Assembly: GCF_037126465.1 (NCBI RefSeq) | Contig: NC_088201.1 | Coordinates: 139,502,376-139,566,375 of the forward strand | Direction: 5' to 3' | Length of the DNA stretch: 64,000 nt | Source of the DNA: Ornithodoros turicata | Taxonomy: Eukaryota > Arthropoda > Arachnida > Ixodida > Argasidae | Program-made: the position numbers and the translations under genes | Notes under the pieces: model-generated | Seen by the model: the letters and a program-made list of their open reading frames with translations, nothing else | Told to the model about the DNA's origin: nothing | The model's database searches: none | In this document: piece after piece, positions 54,151-64,000 of the stretch | Numbering within the stretch: position 1 is the first letter of the stretch | Layout: each line of letters begins with the position of its first letter

Positions 54151-56539
54151 CTGTTACTATTGCATTGTCCCAGTTGAACACATGGACCCCTCGGCTGTCG
54201 AAAGCGACACCAAGAATGGGCAGCGAAGAATACACGGTGAAGGGGACTGCAGCAGGTAAAACGAAGGAGCGTAAAGTCATCAACCTGCTCTTGGATGCAT
54301 TGAGCTGGGCACCCGAAAGCACCGAATAACGTCGAAAGAGTTCGCAGACATTGCAAATCGACGTCGCGTCACGCAAGAACAGTGTCACATCATCCGCGTA
54401 GACAGACACTTTCATTGATCCACTACCCGGCATTGGGAGGCCGCGACTGCCTCCGTGCGCGAGGACGTGGAGCACAAACACAGTCGTCGCACAAACACTG
54501 TCGTTAGGGCGAACAGCAAAGGAGACATTGGACATCCCTGGCGAACACCACAAGCCACTTTGAAAGGAGGTCCTCCCGTCCGTTAAAGAAAACGCCGCTG
54601 TGTGGGAGGTGTAGATATTCCGATATGTAGATATGTAGATAAAAGGTGTGGGAGCTGTAGATATTCCGAATAGCAGAAGAGAACTATGAGGGGAGACAGT
54701 ATCTGTCTAGGAGGCAGAACAAGAAGGAGTGAAGGACCCTGTCGAAAGCTTCGCTTTGGTTCAGTGAAAGGACGCATCCCTCACGCTGCTAAAAGTGGAA
54801 TACGCAAGCAGGTCCGGAATACCAGACAGGGCTAGGTACACTCCACGACCTGGAACTGAACACCTCTTGTACCTTGTGGATAATGCTCTCGGAGACATCA
54901 GGAAGCCGACGCCTTAGAACCGCCATGAACAACTTGTGGTCTGTATTCAACAAGGTAATCGGACTCCAGCAACTGGGGTCCGAGAGCCTGTCATTTTTCG
55001 GGACGAGGATACTTCGGCCAAAAGTGAAAAACGTCGGGATACGCCGGCATGTCATGATGGACTTAAACAATTCGAGCAGGTAAGGACGTAGTACATGCTA
55101 TAATTTTTGAGAGAATTACATTGGCAAACCATGGCAGCCTGGTGCGGTTCCGTGGCGCATATGTTGCATATGCTCGTCAAGCTCTCAAACGGACACAGTG
55201 GCGCGCAGCAGTTGTTGATGGACACTTCTCAACTGGGGCAATATGCTGAGGAAAGGGTCATTTCTATCACATGGGAGACAGCTTGTAGAGAGATCGCGAG
55301 AGTAAAACTCGTTAAATGCCTGGAAGACTCCTGCAGGGTCTGTCATCACAGAACCGTCCGACAGTACACATGACACAACAAAAGAAATGTTTCGAGCCTT
55401 CCGTTCTTTAAGCAAGCGGTACACTGGAGGCCCGACACTGAGCGGCGGCTGCGTACGCGTTCCATCTGTGCAACACTACTTGAAGACGTGAGGAGTAAAT
55501 CCCGTTTAGCAATCAAAGCGTACAAGTATACCTGGGTCTGGGGGGACAGAGATATTCTTCTGTGAACTACTCGTATCTTATCATATATGCGGTTGAATTC
55601 CCGAGTGCGTTCCTTCTTACGACGCTTTTCCCACTCAATGAAAAGGGTACGCAGCTCGTGCTTTGTCTTTTGCCAGTGCCGCAACGAAGGGGTTACAGTT
55701 GTCGACAACAGGGTTTCAATGGCGCTGACGACATCGGCATCAGACTGGAGCGTTCGATCCAGCCGTCAGAACGTGCGATGTACAGCAGGTGGATGGTCAA
55801 GTTCTAAGGGGAGGAACACTGCAGATTGATCAAATTTGTAAAGGGCAGAGGATGTAATGCTGTGATTGTAACAAGAGATTATGTTCCCATGCAAACTGTC
55901 GGGGACATAAAAGCGGTCTATGTGAGCCAGTCACCCCACGCTGGCAAGTGACACTGATCATTTGCGGTACACGAACCACTATCCAGGCATCCACGAGTTG
56001 TAACTGATGCACAAGACGAATCATGTAGAGCGTTTCATGTAGAGCGGCCCCGACCATGACCCATCACAAGCACCTGCGAGTCTTCCACACAATTGAAGTC
56101 ACCCGCAACAATGACATTCCCGGTAAACAACAATCTTGTGTCAAGCTAAGAAGAGAACGCGTTCGTCTGGCCCACACTAGCAGGGGCATAGATATTGACA
56201 ATGCGATATTTTGCATCTCCATCGTGAAAGTCAAAACATAATAGTCGCCCATCAGAGTCATAAGTGCAGAAAAACCGATTCAGCAGAGCACGATTAGAAC
56301 TATTAGAAACGATTAGAAACTAGAACAGCCACTCCGCAATAGTTTGGCGAGCCTAGGCTAGCATAAACAGGGATATTAAAGCGTGTCTTGAACTGTATCA
56401 CATCTCTAGCTGAATAAAAGTGTGTCTCTTGTAGTAAGAATATGTCAGCCGCCAAACGCCGACCAAAAGCAACAACATCTGCCTGCTTCGCAACGCAGCG
56501 TAATCTGTTAGTGTTTAATGTGGCAATCCTAACACACAT
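54151..56539 (-). pseudogene. Tx1/L1-like LINE ORF2 (endonuclease and RT)
   Basis: Read from high coordinate: an endonuclease start (IATLNTNRL, then ADIFLLQETHFYS near 56440), later endonuclease pieces around 56260-55830 (LVDAW), a linker rich in Arg and Lys (55708-55346), RT blocks near 55010 (ILVPKN, then SPITLLNTDHKLFMAVL) and the catalytic YADDVTLFLRD near 54410, followed by SGAQLNASKSRL. These blocks are L1/Tx1-style rather than I-style. Stops and frameshifts divide every domain. The 3' end is cut off by the LTR-like segment near 54150. Confidence 0.7.
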
Positions 56540-57600
56540 TTAACACATAACACACATAACGTAAAGACACTTTCATTATTGGTCAACAAAGAGAAACGCA
56601 GCTACACACTTCAGTTTTCTCAGAACCAAATAGCCAGCGGACAAGAGTCGGATGTTTCCTCCGCCTTTTCTTCGGATGAGAACCCCCGCTGCTGCGTTCA
56701 CACCACATCGCTGCTATGATAAGCCGGCTTGCATTGGCTAGTCATCCACAGTAGTCGACTCCGCATTCTCATCGGAATCAGAACGCACCTTTAACACCAG
56801 TAGGATCGATTGCCACAACGGGACTGGCAATTGACACATGCACGTCAACAAGGGAAGACACTGATGGCACCGACGAAGCACCAACAGAGGTGTGCGGTAA
56901 AGGTGTCAGTGCTCCTGGCAGCAAGCCTGTCGGAGACTCAACCTCCTCTCGGCACGTCGCTTGGTCCACGGGAGGATCATCTTCGCGAATCACCACCGCC
57001 TGATCCTGTGTAGTGGAGAGAGTGTCATTGCTGCGTTGCACCGAGGGCAGCTGCGGGAACTCTACGCTGGCTAGGGCTGCATAAGACACACGCGCGGGGC
57101 AAGGTCCTTGGATATGCCTCATGCGGCATCGACGACACCGCCAGCCCAATTCATCCGGAGTGTGACCAGAGGTGGAGCAACGCTCGCAGGAGGGCACTTT
57201 CAAGGCACACCTGAAGTGCTCCTCCTATTTGCAACGGCGACAGACACGCTTAACGCGTGAGTAATCGCACTGAATGAGAAAATCTAAAACCCCGATGAAG
57301 TTAGGCAACGGTGTCTTCGCACCGATTTCCATGTGGGCCTTCTTATTTCCAGTCCTTAATGTTCCACGTCCTTCGCGATCTTGGAACGTCACGTCATCCA
57401 TCTTGAAGACCTTACGATACTTGGTTAAGGCCCTAATCAAATTGTCATTCCTCATGTACATGGGGACCATCTTCAGCACCACATTGACCGAGCGAGGACC
57501 GCAGAGCTCGATGGAGCAGGACTGCTCTGTGACCGTCACGCCCAATTCGAAGACATGGCCCAGGGCGGACCGCGTTGCAAGACAGGCCTAGAGAGGCCTA
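56540..57600 (-). pseudogene. LINE ORF1, same element
   Basis: Two frames hold an RNA-binding-like segment (57545-57225, with MYMRNDNLIRALTKYRKVF) and a cysteine-rich segment around the junction: CRRCK at 57225, then CERCSTSGHTP and CRRCRMRHIQGPC near 57190-57090. Zinc knuckles after an RRM-like part are usual for Tx1-type ORF1. A frameshift near 57215 separates the two parts. A serine- and proline-rich tail follows. Confidence 0.65.
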
Positions 57601-57679
57601 GACATAGAGGTTGCCTCCACGGCGGGAAATCCCATAGAAGTTCCCGGCACCAACGACATCGAAGATTACATCGACGACA

Positions 57680-58600
57680 TCATCCATCGTGGCGATGTCC
57701 GGTACACGGACGCCGAAACACCATTCCCGGAGGGGTGAGTTGTTGTTCATCCTCGCCAGGATACAAGGTAGTATTTTTAAGATCGTTTTTTTTTTCGTTC
57801 CCCTCCACGATATCCGTGTAGACGATTATGTTGTGAAACGCGGGTTCCAGGAGCACCTCGACGGAGGTTGTGGCATCCTTCTCCTCTCCCGTGAACACGG
57901 TTCCCGTTTCGAAGCCCCAAAACACGGCAAGGTACTCGGAAAGTTTTAAGGTGGTGGTGCCCTCGGAAAGTAGAATTTTGCATTTCTGTTCGGTGCGGTC
58001 ACAGCTTAAGCGTGCGCGTTTGCCAACGCGCTCGTCTATCGCTGCCAGGAGTGCTTGGTGTGTAGCATAATAGCCGGGAGGCAGATGTACTTGCAACGAT
58101 CAAGGGATTTTCGTCTTGATCGTGAAAGAAATTTAACGCGCTACGGTGAGGGAGATGAGTTTCGTCGTGTCTCTGGACGGCCGTGAACCGCAGCAGCTTT
58201 AAAAAGGGTTCTGGAACGTGCAACTCTTTCGGCGCTTTCAGAGAGTAGACGTTATCCGCGAATTATAGCGAGGCGTCCAGCTTGTGGGACTGGAAATACT
58301 TGTTGAGTGTGCTACGTAGGTACATGGTTTCTGAATTCAAAGTGACGTCGCCGAAAGCAGCGGGTGCGGCGTGCTCGAATAAGACGGAGATGGCTTCGCG
58401 TTCGCTGATTTTGGGAGGCTTCACCGCACGACGTGCTTCGTGCGATGCCAGCGTCGCGTCGAGCGCCTGAGCGAGCTGAGAGTCCAATTCTAGGGCTTTC
58501 ACGTCTTCGGCTAAGACGGCATTAAATCCCTCTCAAGATCCGAGGTGACGCGAAAAGTTCTCCCGGTCTCAACCGTGTCCTCGAAAAAAAAACTCGATTT
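57680..58600 (-). pseudogene. Polinton-associated structural protein fragment
   Basis: The frame 58096-57680 has a HLPPGYYATHQALLAAID block, a KLSEYLAVFWGFETG block and NIIVYTDIVEG. This trio is known from a conserved protein of Polinton-type elements, probably a minor capsid component. Related pieces in other frames (58223-57999, 58502-58263) would be its N-terminal part. The downstream portion is lost where the LINE begins. Family recognition is by eye and the role is inferred. Confidence 0.45.
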
Positions 58601-59368
58601 TCGCATCTTGCTTTTTGTATCCGATATATAAAAAATCGTCTCTGATCCATCTGTACCGACTTTATAGCGATTCGAGAGCTGAAGCCGACTATCGAAAGCT
58701 ACACTCTTAAACCCGTACCTTTTATTGTAACTTTTAGAAACATGTAACTTCTATATAGACGTAGATTTCGAGATTTCTTACGGGTTACACCACTGTAACG
58801 TATATTTAGAGGTTTAAAGCGACCAAAGTCATGTCTTTACAACACGAATAGAAGTTACATCTCGGAAAAAACAAAAACAGCTTGTTGTAACTTATAAATG
58901 TACCCTCTACTCCGGCACTGTAACTTCTAAGCGAAATCTCCAACGATAATTTCTTTGTTAGTTTCTTATCGTTTGTTTTCCTTCTGTTTTGCAGCATAAT
59001 GCCGCGTTTCAGCCTCCCATTCGAGACGACAGTTGCGAATCTACGCTGTTATTTTTTATCTGTTTCAGCGTCATTTATACGTCGACTGCATGTTATCAAT
59101 GCTGTATGCACACAGATTATAAGTTCGCAGTCTGGAATACTGTTAGTATGTTTCTTCCTAAAGGGTGAAAAACCATTGTCAATGCCGCAACCACCAAGAT
59201 TTCCGATTTCGCTGCGTAGCCGAGCCTGGTCTAGGTCTGTCCACACTGAGAGCGGTTCCCTTGAAACGCTTAACGCTCGTCGTCCGTCCGTTAACAAGTG
59301 TAATCTGTTTTAATCAGTGGTTTTCGTCGCGTTTATCATAGTATCGTCAGGAACAACGGAAAAGCTAG

Positions 59369-59499
59369 ATGTCGCTTGCAAACAAGGATATTTTCGGTGT
59401 TCCCAGGGGAAAGTGTAGCGAGTGCGAAGATTGCAAAGAATATATAACCGAAAACGAACGTCACCAGCGCAGCCCTAATTCACACACTTCATACACTGG
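59369..59499 (+). CDS. Exon-like ORF with CxxC motifs inside the TIR element
   Basis: ATG at 59369 starts MSLANKDIFGVPRGKC and continues CSECEDCKEYI; the frame runs 43 codons to a consensus donor GG|GTAAGT at 59500. A DIFGVPxGKC start followed by CxECxDC is familiar from the N-terminus of transposon-encoded proteins in cnidarians and arthropods. A polypyrimidine tract and CAG near 59630 could be the acceptor of the next exon, where an ORF with FASCGYMHRD follows, but the phase does not fit without a shift. Probably the first exon of the element's decayed transposase. Confidence 0.4.
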
Positions 59500-60348
59500 G
59501 TAAGTGTACATTTTGTGGTAGGTGCGTGCGTTATTTTGATAGCAAGAGCTCTTAGCGCATGTTTGTTGTGATTATGGCAAGCGTTTTGCGGTCCTGCATA
59601 TGAACGCCACTAACGCTTGCTACTTTTCAGCTCTAACCGGCGTGCATTTCGCGAGCTGCGGATATATGCATCGAGATATATATTTCGCAGCTTCCTACTT
59701 GTTGTATTCTTACGATATTCTAAGACTCAATCGCGGAGTGAACGCCTTCCCCCATTTATGCTGCTTTATAGCTTGTGCTTTGTACGGATTTGAATGGTTC
59801 CGTAAATGTTACTCTCATTGCCCAAACTTTTGTTCCCAGGATCCCACATGCAGGTTCACATACCGTCACCAGCGCAATGCAGTACCTCACAAACTCGTCC
59901 CAGAGCGCCTCCAACGCTGATAACGCAGTAAGGTAGTGTCTCCTGCGTTACTGTACACTCATATTCCTCAAAGTTGTGTGCGTTTTATGTAATACTGTAT
60001 TGCCATTTGCGCTCGCCTCTGCAACACGAATGTGGAATAAATTTTTTTCTGCTGCAATTCTGCATTTCGTTGGGTCTGTTCAGCTTAGCAAACATAGGTC
60101 AGTTGTTTTGACTCGCTGGCTTCCTCGCACTTTTATGCATTGCTTCTCACTTAGAAGATAGTTCTTTTTTCCACGTACATGGTAAAGCGACCATGGTTTC
60201 TGCTCACATCAGAATCGCACTTGTGCACAGTGTGTCACCTCTCGACAGACTTCTGTTTTTGTAATATACATATGTTAAAGATCTCCTTTTCTGCTGGTTC
60301 ATTTTGGTACCTTGGTGTGTTCTGTAAAGGTCTGTCCATATCCCACGC

Positions 60349-60562
60349 ACAGGGTGTTTGTTTTTATTCGCATCATAGCAGCGCTCATTTGACAGGTGGG
60401 TTGTGTTAATTTTCGCAAATTAACCCATCCGTAGTTACAAACATTTCCGACATTTCCTGACGCATGTGTTTGTAACTACGGATCGATTAATTAGCAAAAA
60501 TTCACATAACCCACCTGCCAAATGAGCGCTACTCTGTTGCGAATAAAAATGAACATCCTGTA
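60349..60562. mobile_element. Fold-back MITE (CAGGGTGTTT family)
   Basis: The whole element folds on itself: CAGGGTGTTTGTTTTTATTCG at the left, CGAATAAAAATGAACATCCTG at the right, with inner complements such as GTAGTTACAAACA and TGTTTGTAACTAC. It belongs to the family at 18277 and 44013. Confidence 0.85.
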
Positions 60563-60992
60563 TAAAAAGCCGCACGTTGGCGTAACCTTTACGGGCAGGT
60601 GCTGGATTGAAGGCCGTAACCTCTAATTAGTGGGTGCCTTTGTAACTTTGATAAAAGGTACTGCTCAGAGGGTACTTGGTAACTTCTGAAATAGAGGGTA
60701 AAATATTGCGATTTTTTACCCTTTACTAAACGGTACCGAGTTAAGAGTGTACCGCCAAGGCATTGAGTTTATTGGATGGAAACTTATCCATGCTGACGCT
60801 CGAGAGGCGGTGAACGTAGATGTCTGACGTCATTTCCCAATCGTGACTACGTCGCTGCTCGGAACCCCACTGTCGTGTTCTTTGTCGTAATCGAACCAGC
60901 GAACCAAGGACAAGCTCTGACCGTTCACTTTCTTCTTTCTCAGCCCTTTCATTACTCGCCATTGGCGTCTCGGGTTATGACGAGTACCTCTT

Positions 60993-61930
60993 CTAGGTAG
61001 AATGACCCGTCCACTTACTCACCCTGGCAATCTTCCAGATCTGAGGCGACGAACTCCCTTCCGAGCTCTTTTGAAAACATTTTCTATGGAGTAGGGCCCT
61101 CATTTTATCTCCGACTTGGAGCTTCCTTTTCATGGGCTTACCACTTCTTTTATTGAACAGTTCCAATTCTTTCTCGGGCGTGACTTCGGACGGGCTGATG
61201 CCCAACGTCCTGTGTTAGGTGGTGTTGTAGTCGCACAGGATCTTGGGAAGCGCAGAAACGAAGTGGTATTTCCCGGTTACTTTAAAATAAGGGAATATTT
61301 TGTCCCGTAAAGTCCTTATGACTCGTTCTGCCTGTAAATAGAGATGAGAGCAGGTATTAAAATTCGTACCCCCAACCCGCAATCGCGAGAGCACTACCCG
61401 CATGCACCACACTCGTGTGAAGCTTTGATTACAGGAGAGAAGGTGGAGTATATGAAAACCTTCTTTCGTGCCAGGTACTCCTTGACGGTCTTGTTGAAGA
61501 ATTCCCCTCCTCTGTCACAAAAGATGCGCGTAGGAACGTTACCTCCACGAAAAAGTTGCATCATGGCCCTTTTCATTTCGGCAGGACGTTTTGTCTTTAG
61601 AGGGAGTGTGCGCAGAAAACGGAAGTGGGAATCAATCGCCACGAGAACGTAGCGGTGGCTACCGTTGAACCCGTTGAACCTCTTGTATTTTGAAAAGTCG
61701 GCGAGATCCATTTGCCACACGTCGTTTATCTTGAGCACGATAATGCGTCTCCTACTAAACTTTATTCTAACCGGATGGTGTAGCGTGTAGGCGTCCAGCT
61801 TTCTGAGAATGGCGAGAGCCTTGTTTTTGCTCGACGCGCTTTTTTATAGAGGTTCTCTCCCCCAGACCACCCTCTGGTTTCTCATATCCCTCCACAAGTC
61901 GTCCACGCTACTGAGGCCTGCTGCTGAGGC
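60993..61930 (-). pseudogene. Polinton retroviral-like integrase
   Basis: From high coordinate: an N-terminal block LRKLDAYTLHHPVR near 61790, then NDVWQMDLADFSKYK (first catalytic D), AIDSHFRFLRTLPLKTK, TRIFCDRGGEFFNKTVK (second D), and after an interruption ERVIRTLRDKIFPYF (third E) and ALPKILCDYNTT near 61215. The frame 61205-60993 gives the C-terminal part (SEVTPEKELELFNK). All three catalytic positions are visible. An extra segment of about 80 bp (61330-61410) lies between the second and third catalytic blocks and brings a stop. The enzyme would integrate the Polinton DNA. Confidence 0.75.
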
Positions 61931-62045
61931 TCGCGAGATTTTGAGCAGGGATTTTTTTGAGCAGGGAGATTTTGAGAGACTGAGCAGGGAAATCAGGCGC
62001 AATAGTTTCAAAACTTTTGAGAACCAGGAAGGTTTCTACCCTATC

Positions 62046-62730
62046 TACGAAGCAGGGCACAGGCTTGTTCACCAATGGGTTCCAGCCCATTGCGGTGCCG
62101 AAGGGAACGAACAGGCCAACAGCGCCGCAGAAGCAGCTCTCTCATCTCGGACACGGACGCTTACTGCGTTGCCGAGAAGAGATCGTCGTTCCATACTTCC
62201 ACGCCTCGTGACTCCTCTGGCTTCCTGCCAATGGACCGCGGACATTCTCCCCCCCCCCCCCAGCCATGCTGAGCGGAGTTCATCCAGCGCTCGCTTTCCG
62301 CATGCCTCAACATACCTCTCGTCAAGATGCCGCATTAATTCATTGAATGTGTCTCGATGTGGCTTTTACAGCAAGTGGAGTTACCGCTTGATGAAAGTTG
62401 ACTCTCCCCAATGCAGTCACTGCTGTACTGCAGAAGATACAGAGCATGTTCTGCTACATTGCCCATACTACCAACCTTCCCAAACCGTGCACTCCGAATT
62501 CCTTAACGAGCTGGACTGCCGCACCCTCGATCTCACAAAATTGCTTGGACCCTGGCCACATCGAGCCCACCTACGCTCTGCCCTCAGAGCTCTCTTCGCC
62601 CTTCTGGATGCCATGGGACTTCGATCCTTATTATGAAGGGGCTTATTATTTTATTCCCCGCATGACCACCAGCAATGGGTAGAGTATTGCCCCCCGGCGA
62701 TAAAACTCCCTGTCCATCATCTGCTAAGAA
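62046..62730 (+). mobile_element. 5'-truncated I-group LINE, 3' end
   Basis: The open frame (61809-62636; LINE part from about 62046) contains HQWVPAHCGAEGNEQANSAA (RNase H end) and CSHCCTAEDTEHVLLHC (C-terminal cysteine region). After the stop, the 3' end GGCGATAAAACTCCC with CATCATC is typical of I-group LINEs. It interrupts the Polinton just upstream of the integrase. No target duplication was identified. Confidence 0.75.
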
Positions 62731-64000
62731 AGTTGTTGTTTTTGTTGCTGTTCGCTTGAGCCTGAGAAGAGCCATCAAAAGACTTGCATCAAATGCTGTT
62801 TTTGTGCAAAACAACATTTCTGAATAAGCAAGAATAAGCGTCAATTTATTCTTTCATAACGAATGACTTACCTGTTGAAATTTAGGCCCTGCATTTCTAC
62901 ACGCACGGTTGGTGCATCCGTAATTGCAACAAGCTGACATGATCGCTGTGGTGACTGTTTCGGGTACTGCAAGATGGCAGCCGGTAGCCCTGCACTCGCG
63001 CTCCCTGCCTTTTACAATAGAGATCAGTGGCTGGTACGCATCTTGTCGTCGGTTAGACTTTTAAAACGCGACAACATGACTAGTTGAAATACAGAAGGCA
63101 AGAAAGGCAAGGACGTTGATGTCAAGATGTATAGTATTTATTGGCAAGATGCATTATTTGCGGTTACATATCTCTAGCGGCTCATAAATTGAAATTCATT
63201 TTCGAGAAACTTATAAGAGGAGTTACTTTGCAGTGTAAAATTAGAGTAGTCGGTATAAACATTTTGTCACGAAATTTCCGCTTCACCGTGCTTGTTTACG
63301 TGGCCATCTTGTGTGGTATTTAGGTGACATGGCGAACCCAGTGGTAAAAAGCAAATTGATAGGAGACGCGCAACTGTGATCGACAGGTCGAGCGTCTTTT
63401 TAGGCCCCCTCCCAATGGCCAGACTACATTTTCATGAACGACTCTGTTCCCTGGGAGACCGTGTTGGAATAATTCCTTCATGCGTGACAGTGCCGATAGG
63501 GGAGCGCTCCGGGATTTCAGACAGCCGTGTCCCATGCAGTTCAAAAAAGCCTGTCAAAACGTATTGCTATTCGGGAAAAACAAAGCATTCATGACACAAA
63601 GCTTATCATACATAATCAAAAGCCCTCACACGAAGATGACTTTTCCTGACATGTGTTGCTCAATCTATATTTCCCCAATTTTCGTTTGCCGCAATAACCG
63701 CGTGCAAGGAGCTGAAGAGGGCAGATGAATCAGTGCAATATACAATGTTGCTTTTGCGAATTTTTTTTACCTTTAGCTTTTTTTTTTACCTTTAGCAAAA
63801 AGCAGGATCAAATAACGTGGATCTGCCGCGCAGGCCGTTCAACAGCGCTTTGCCAAGGTTGCTTTTACGTGATTCTGCTACTGTTAACTTTGCAATAGAT
63901 CGTACAAAGAAAATATTAATATGGTAGTAATTCCATATGTGGGAAACCAATAGCCAATGTTTTTTTTCTCACAGCAATGACTCCTATGGCTTTCGTATAC
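62731..64000. other. Unassigned stretch to the window end
   Basis: No domain or repeat recognised. A minus-strand frame (63544-63320) with repeated Arg and Leu has an ATG but no known relative. T-rich tracts lie near 63750-63800. Confidence 0.3.

Larger units (their letters stand above)
58702..60749 (+). mobile_element. TIR transposon with CACTCTTAA ends
   Basis: TA at 58700-58701 and 60750-60751 flanks termini CACTCTTAAACCCGTACC and (reverse complement at the right) CACTCTTAACTCGGTACC. Length 2048 bp. It separates the Polinton structural gene from the Polinton integrase, so it inserted into the Polinton. It carries one exon-like sequence with a zinc-binding look and a nested fold-back MITE at 60349-60562. 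Confidence 0.8.

Noticed and set aside
1..64000. CRISPR array, bacterial operon or rRNA genes
   Set aside because: No regularly spaced identical repeats, no co-directional intact gene clusters with ribosome-binding sites, and no rRNA-like blocks were found; the content is eukaryotic repeats.

Overview
The window looks like repeat-dense chelicerate nuclear DNA, most probably from a hard tick. The basis is two tRNA-derived SINE families of a kind known from ixodid ticks, I-group LINEs whose 3' ends finish in ATC-rich tails, several MITE families, and no long intact host gene. The species call is an inference. No bacterial operons, rRNA genes or CRISPR arrays were seen.

Layout. 1-2320: a decayed Polinton-type DNA polymerase B, split by a hAT-like MITE with a perfect 8-bp target duplication. 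2920-7340: a SINE, a Penelope-like 3' remnant with a hammerhead-like motif, two inverted-repeat MITEs, and an unusual array rich in CCAAT, octamer-like and GC-box motifs. 7838-10160: a diverged triplication, then palindromic ATATTGG arrays on either side of a promoter-like segment. 12374-15872: a TIR DNA transposon with a broken transposase and a nested pogo-like MITE. 17215-19398 and 42583-45945: two inverted, diverged copies of one CMC/KDZ-like transposon. 20138-24180: AT-rich complex repeats and a TATCGATA-rich element. 27052-32024: an I-group LINE lacking its endonuclease and interrupted by a second LINE with a 12-bp duplication. 33003-37673: a complete but inactive Ty3/Gypsy element (LTRs about 96% identical, TCAT duplication) carrying a nested hAT MITE. 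38890-42440: a LINE RT scrap, SINEs and a two-ORF transposase. 47406-47854: a direct repeat of 287-bp period carrying two hammerhead ribozymes on the minus strand. 48358-48960: a satellite of about 176 bp. 53159-57600: a Gypsy gag fragment and a Tx1/L1-like LINE, both minus strand. 57680-61930: a Polinton remnant (structural protein and integrase) split by a 2-kb TIR element. 62046-62730: another LINE tail.

The coding sequences do not form a working pathway. They belong to independent mobile elements inserted into one another, and target duplications give the relative order of several insertions. The most interesting signal is the tandem hammerhead repeat at 47406-47854, which has the architecture of a metazoan retrozyme. 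All homology statements come from motif recognition by eye; no database search was run.
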